Part shown: positions 34,948 to 38,073 of the stretch, piece after piece
Numbering within the stretch: position 1 is the first letter of the stretch
Layout of the letters: every line of letters begins with the position of its first letter
DNA from: a virus
Virus record (IMG/VR): IMGVR_UViG_3300030117_003042
Coordinates: 1 to 38,073 of that record
Length of the DNA: 38,073 nt
Reading direction: 5' to 3' (one strand)
Notes under the pieces: generated by a model
Seen by the model: the letters and a program-made list of their open reading frames with translations, nothing else
Told to the model about the DNA's origin: nothing
The model's database searches: none
Translations under genes and position numbers: made by a program

Positions 34948-36429
34948 TTAGGCTACAAACCAGTTAACTCCTGCTACATTTCGCTGTGGTACTTCACCGA
35001 ACCACTCATCAAACCCATCAAGATAATCATCAAGCATGACTATACCACCTTTGAATTCTTTAGTAGCCCAATTAGCCAAAGCCAAAGCCATTGCTAAGTC
35101 ATCATGAGAACCAACTGATTCTAACCTACCGTTCTTCTGCATACCAAATCTACTTAATTGAGTTTCAAGTTGACGAGTAAATTCTTTACTTTCCTCATTT
35201 CCCCAAGGTGTCTTTATCTTACCTTGTTCAAAAGCCATCAATAAAGACATAAACATACTCTCTTTCTTTTGACGAGTCGTCATGAAAGTTTTAATCGGTA
35301 TATCGTCTCTCATTTCTCTAAGTTCGGCCTCAAACATACGCTGGAAATTATTACCTTCTAATTCAATCAAGTCAGGTCGGAACCTACTGTTCAATAAAAT
35401 AATCTGACGCTTTTGAGCAGCGCCACCTAATCCCTTTTGATTAAGAACATAGATTAATTGCTTTTCATCACTATCGGGTAACATTCTTAAAATACACATT
35501 GCAGTATAATCAGCATTAGAATCACTAGCGATTGCAGGGTCCCAGCCAACAAAATGTTGACCAAATACACCCTGAGATTCACCATCTTCATCAATATCTC
35601 TTTCAGCCTTATCTAATAATATGAGGTTCTTATCTCTAGCCTTTTCAAGTAAACTCATCGGGAACATACTAGACATATCGTGAATAGGTTCACATAAATA
35701 CTCACGAGCAAATTTAATCGCAGGCATAGATTCTTCACGCTGCTTCAATGCGTCAAGCGGCCACCTACCGGGCCAAAGCGGTTCTCCATTAGGTAAAATA
35801 GCCGGATAAGTCTCGACTTGAAATGTATCTTTGTCTTCCAATTCTGCATATAAGTCATTATATGAAAAAGGAGTGCCGACCATCATTAATCGACCTGTAT
35901 GATGCAAAACAGGAAGCAAAACAGTATAAAACCAGTCCGCTGCTCTTTGTAGTTCAGAAGAAGTAGTACCCCAAAGAATATCATCACACACAACAACATC
36001 AGGGTGGAAACCACGAGTAGCACCACCAACCGATTTAGCCATCATACGACTACCGTTTGTAAACTCAAAATAAGACTTAGCCCAAGGTTTTCCTTGAGGT
36101 TTAAGACTTTTAAGAATATCAGACGTTTCTATGTTATTTCTAATGAAACGCATATGTTCAAGCGTCTGTTCTAATGAATGTGAAAACACCATAACGTGTG
36201 TATTAGGAGTGAATGCAGCAATCCAAAGTGCGTAACTCATGAAAAATACAGACTTACCGTGGTCTCGACTCGCTTTGACACAATAATATCTATTTCCGTT
36301 TAGCCCCTTAAGCCAGTCTTTATGGTGATGGGAAAACTCGAATCCAAGAATATCTGTGAAGAAGTACTCAAATGACTTCTTGGACATCTGTATGTCCATG
36401 TCATTGATGAGTTCATTGATATCCGGCAC
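34948..36429 (-). CDS. Terminase large subunit (packaging ATPase and nuclease)
   Basis: 493 residues from GTG 36429, with AGGAGTGAGG just upstream. It pumps viral DNA into the prohead and cuts it. The ATPase half has a Walker A motif at 53-60 (ASRDHGKS), a Walker B at 144-150 (DVVVCDD) and coupling motif III near 183-188 (MVGTPF). The nuclease half has the RNase H-like acidic residues D297 (VGWDPAI), E356 (DLIELEGN) and D443/D444 (SHDDLAMAL). The length is normal for the family. No small terminase subunit was recognised in the window; it could lie beyond the right edge or be played by a neighbouring unassigned protein. Confidence 0.95.
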   Translation of the reverse strand: MPDINELINDMDIQMSKKSFEYFFTDILGFEFSHHHKDWLKGLNGNRYYCVKASRDHGKSVFFMSYALWIAAFTPNTHVMVFSHSLEQTLEHMRFIRNNIETSDILKSLKPQGKPWAKSYFEFTNGSRMMAKSVGGATRGFHPDVVVCDDILWGTTSSELQRAADWFYTVLLPVLHHTGRLMMVGTPFSYNDLYAELEDKDTFQVETYPAILPNGEPLWPGRWPLDALKQREESMPAIKFAREYLCEPIHDMSSMFPMSLLEKARDKNLILLDKAERDIDEDGESQGVFGQHFVGWDPAIASDSNADYTAMCILRMLPDSDEKQLIYVLNQKGLGGAAQKRQIILLNSRFRPDLIELEGNNFQRMFEAELREMRDDIPIKTFMTTRQKKESMFMSLLMAFEQGKIKTPWGNEESKEFTRQLETQLSRFGMQKNGRLESVGSHDDLAMALALANWATKEFKGGIVMLDDYLDGFDEWFGEVPQRNVAGVNWFVA

Positions 36430-36444
36430 ATTTCCTCACTCCTA

Positions 36445-37677
36445 TTAATAATTTGGTTCCATAGATTCAGTATCAAATAAAGTTGGTTGATTTCCTTGAG
36501 GAGGCTGTACTTTCATTTCATCCCGCCTTTGTTGTAGTTTCATCCTTGCATAAAAGTCTCTTTCAGGGTCAGTCATACCAGTCCCACCTTGAATAGGAGG
36601 GTGCTGTGTATCACTCGGCTCTCCTTCTGTATCGGTATCAAACCCTTGAGCATCAGTAATTCCTTGCCCCACCCTATCAGCCGTTTCATTATTGCTACCA
36701 ACACTACCCGGTGGTGAAAGTCCAATTCTATTGTTTACAGGTGAAGCCGCTGCTTGTTGAACATTACCTACATTCTCTCCAGCAGCGTTAGTTACATTTT
36801 TTGCATGACCTATATCTGCAACTAATTCACTAGTTTCTCCTTTTGGTACATGGTTGGGAAAAGGTAAAGGTCTACCTTTTCTTTTAGCCTTATTATTTTG
36901 TACTGTCCTAAACATATTTTGAGTATTTTCATCTGACCCAACCTGTGAATCTTTAATATCTACATTTACATTAGTTGTAACAGCAGGCTTTACTTTAACA
37001 TCACCACCTGCTGAATATGTTCCATCAGGGCCCTGTTCCAAATCAACAGGTTTTTTTGCAGCAGCACCCATTCTACCAAGACCTGATGCGAACTCTTGAG
37101 GAGAAACCCCCACCTGTTCTACAAATCGCCTCGCTGCTTCGGCATACTCCCTATCTTCTGCTCCAAATTGACTTCCTCTTGCTTTAGCAGCGGCGATTTC
37201 TTCCGCTCTTTGTTGTCTGGCTTGTTCTTTTGCCTGAGCCTCCCTCTGAGCAGCATCTGATAATACCTTCCTTTTTACACCTACAGGTGTATGATACCCT
37301 AAAGACCAATCAGTACCGTAATCACCCTTTATTCTACCTCCTGCTTTTGCTTCGGCGAACTGTTGATGTGTCTTTTCGTCTAAATCAGCCCTAGCCTGTC
37401 TTTCTCTACCAGTTAAAAATCGCCCAAGTCCAGCACCTAATTGTCTACCTTGCGCTCCACCAGAAATAGCACTTTGAGCAAGTCCTCCTAAACTACGATG
37501 CTGGCCCGCTAAGGCACCCAAAACACCAACTGCACCACCGAGCATTCCTAAACCTCTTTCTCTCTTGGTACGGCCTCTTGCAGCGCCACCACCACCGCCA
37601 CCTAAAACCATAACAGGAGCACCTGCCCCTACAGGATATTGAGCAGAAACTGCTTTCTTAACCAAAACCTTATTCAT
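36445..37677 (-). CDS. Glycine/alanine-rich protein of unknown function with C-terminal QPTLFD motif
   Basis: 410 residues from ATG 37677, which overlaps the previous stop by eight bases and has GGGGG upstream; the frame is open nine codons further. The N-terminus (VGAGAPVMVLGGGGGG, LGMLGGAVGVLGALAG) is hydrophobic and glycine-rich. Residues about 100-190 are charged and helical (AAQREAQAKEQARQQRAEE). The rest is polar and likely disordered, rich in Pro, Gly, Asn and Thr. The end contains QPTLFDTES, which resembles an archaeal PCNA-interacting box. It precedes the terminase gene. It may be a virion or packaging accessory protein; the family is not recognised. Confidence 0.7.
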   Translation of the reverse strand: MNKVLVKKAVSAQYPVGAGAPVMVLGGGGGGAARGRTKRERGLGMLGGAVGVLGALAGQHRSLGGLAQSAISGGAQGRQLGAGLGRFLTGRERQARADLDEKTHQQFAEAKAGGRIKGDYGTDWSLGYHTPVGVKRKVLSDAAQREAQAKEQARQQRAEEIAAAKARGSQFGAEDREYAEAARRFVEQVGVSPQEFASGLGRMGAAAKKPVDLEQGPDGTYSAGGDVKVKPAVTTNVNVDIKDSQVGSDENTQNMFRTVQNNKAKRKGRPLPFPNHVPKGETSELVADIGHAKNVTNAAGENVGNVQQAAASPVNNRIGLSPPGSVGSNNETADRVGQGITDAQGFDTDTEGEPSDTQHPPIQGGTGMTDPERDFYARMKLQQRRDEMKVQPPQGNQPTLFDTESMEPNY

Positions 37678-38073
37678 TTGAATGCCCCCTAAGAAAACCA
37701 TCAAAGTAACCTAATTGTTTACGAATTTCATTAATATTATGATTTACATCATTAGAACGCTGAATCATCTGAGGAGGTTGATTACGTACAAGTCCACCAG
37801 TTTGTTCACCAAAGTCAAAGAAAGTTTGTTGAGGAGGAACTCCTCTCATTTGCTGCCATGCCAATTCCATAGGAGTAGCGGCTCTTGCTCCTGTTACACT
37901 GTAAGGTGACGGTTGTCCAGTCGGTATTGGCGCTCTAGTAGGTATAGGTTGCGTAGGTCTTGCCATCGGAGTAGGTGCTGGTGCAGGCGCAGGTGCAGGT
38001 GCAGGTGCAGGCTGTCGAGAAGGCAAATCAAAAAGATGAGGAACATCTGCACCCGTCGGAGTAATTTTTTGTT
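37670..38073 (-). CDS. Proline/alanine-rich protein, N-terminus beyond window (partial)
   Basis: The frame is open to the right edge and ends at 37670, giving at least 133 residues; the start lies outside the window. The visible N-terminal part has PTGADVPHLFDLPSRQ, then a PA-repeat (six Ala-Pro pairs) encoded by a hexanucleotide repeat, then Pro/Thr-rich sequence. The end is helical (NHNINEIRKQLGYFDGFLR) with QQTFFDFGEQ before it. Low complexity suggests a flexible linker. No domain is recognised. Its stop overlaps the start of the next gene (ATGAATAA), so the two are likely translationally coupled. Confidence 0.65.
   Translation of the reverse strand, partial: QKITPTGADVPHLFDLPSRQPAPAPAPAPAPAPTPMARPTQPIPTRAPIPTGQPSPYSVTGARAATPMELAWQQMRGVPPQQTFFDFGEQTGGLVRNQPPQMIQRSNDVNHNINEIRKQLGYFDGFLRGHSNE
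37974..38013. repeat. Hexanucleotide repeat encoding Ala-Pro pairs
   Basis: About six copies of GGTGCA with small variants (GCGCAG, GTGCTG). On the coding strand they encode the Ala-Pro linker of the partial protein at the right edge. Such repeats can change copy number by slippage. Confidence 0.8.

Noticed and set aside
33609-36429. Intein or intron boundary around the LAGLIDADG domain
   Set aside because: Terminase and portal are complete and continuous, and no splicing blocks were seen around the domain.
9881-37909. Other plus-strand open frames across the window
   Set aside because: Each is fully or mostly antisense to a clearly supported minus-strand gene with family features or strong coupling to neighbours.
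1-38073. CRISPR array, tRNA genes, integrase or attachment sites
   Set aside because: No regularly spaced repeats, cloverleaf-like sequence or integrase motifs were found; the short tandem repeats are all coding.

Overview
The window is a single block of genes for building the virion of a tailed double-stranded DNA virus (HK97 lineage, class Caudoviricetes) or a provirus of one. All 26 genes lie on the minus strand, so the reading order is from base 38073 down to base 1. Genes overlap by a few bases or are separated by at most about 50 bases. No tRNA, rRNA, CRISPR array, insertion sequence, integrase or replication gene was seen. The sequence is AT-rich. The host cannot be proved from this window. 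Zinc ribbons in several proteins, a LAGLIDADG domain and two peptides resembling archaeal PCNA-binding boxes make an archaeal host plausible, perhaps a marine one, but this is an inference and a bacterial host is not excluded.

Head side (38073 to about 20265): two proline/alanine- or glycine-rich proteins (the first cut by the window edge), the terminase large subunit (34948-36429), a 443-residue protein ending in a LAGLIDADG endonuclease-like domain (33609-34940), the portal with two four-ligand zinc-ribbon-like insertions (31843-33609), and three small proteins. Next comes a 1978-residue protein (24746-30682) whose C-terminal part looks like an ATP-dependent DNA ligase without its catalytic lysine. 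It is followed by a prohead protease fused to a scaffold-like tail (23357-24736), the HK97-fold major capsid protein (22163-23326), four small proteins including candidate decoration proteins and one with a HeH/SAP-like fold, and a small zinc-ribbon protein.

Neck and tail side (20212 to 1): a 607-residue head-tail connector candidate, a tail-terminator-like protein, a very large 704-residue tail tube protein, three small overlapping genes that look like tail assembly chaperones (two overlap in a -1 relation, suggesting ribosomal frameshifting), a 159-residue tape-measure-like protein, two paralogous tail-tip proteins of 861 and 752 residues with different inserted modules, and a giant open frame of more than 3238 residues that starts with a LamG-like domain and runs off the left edge.

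Together the genes cover packaging, capsid maturation, head-tail joining, tail assembly and host recognition, in the usual order for tailed viruses. Unusual points are the ligase-like pseudoenzyme in a head-gene position, the LAGLIDADG protein between terminase and portal, a peptide motif shared by the protease-scaffold and a small protein, and a glycine/tyrosine-rich beta module that recurs in four structural proteins.
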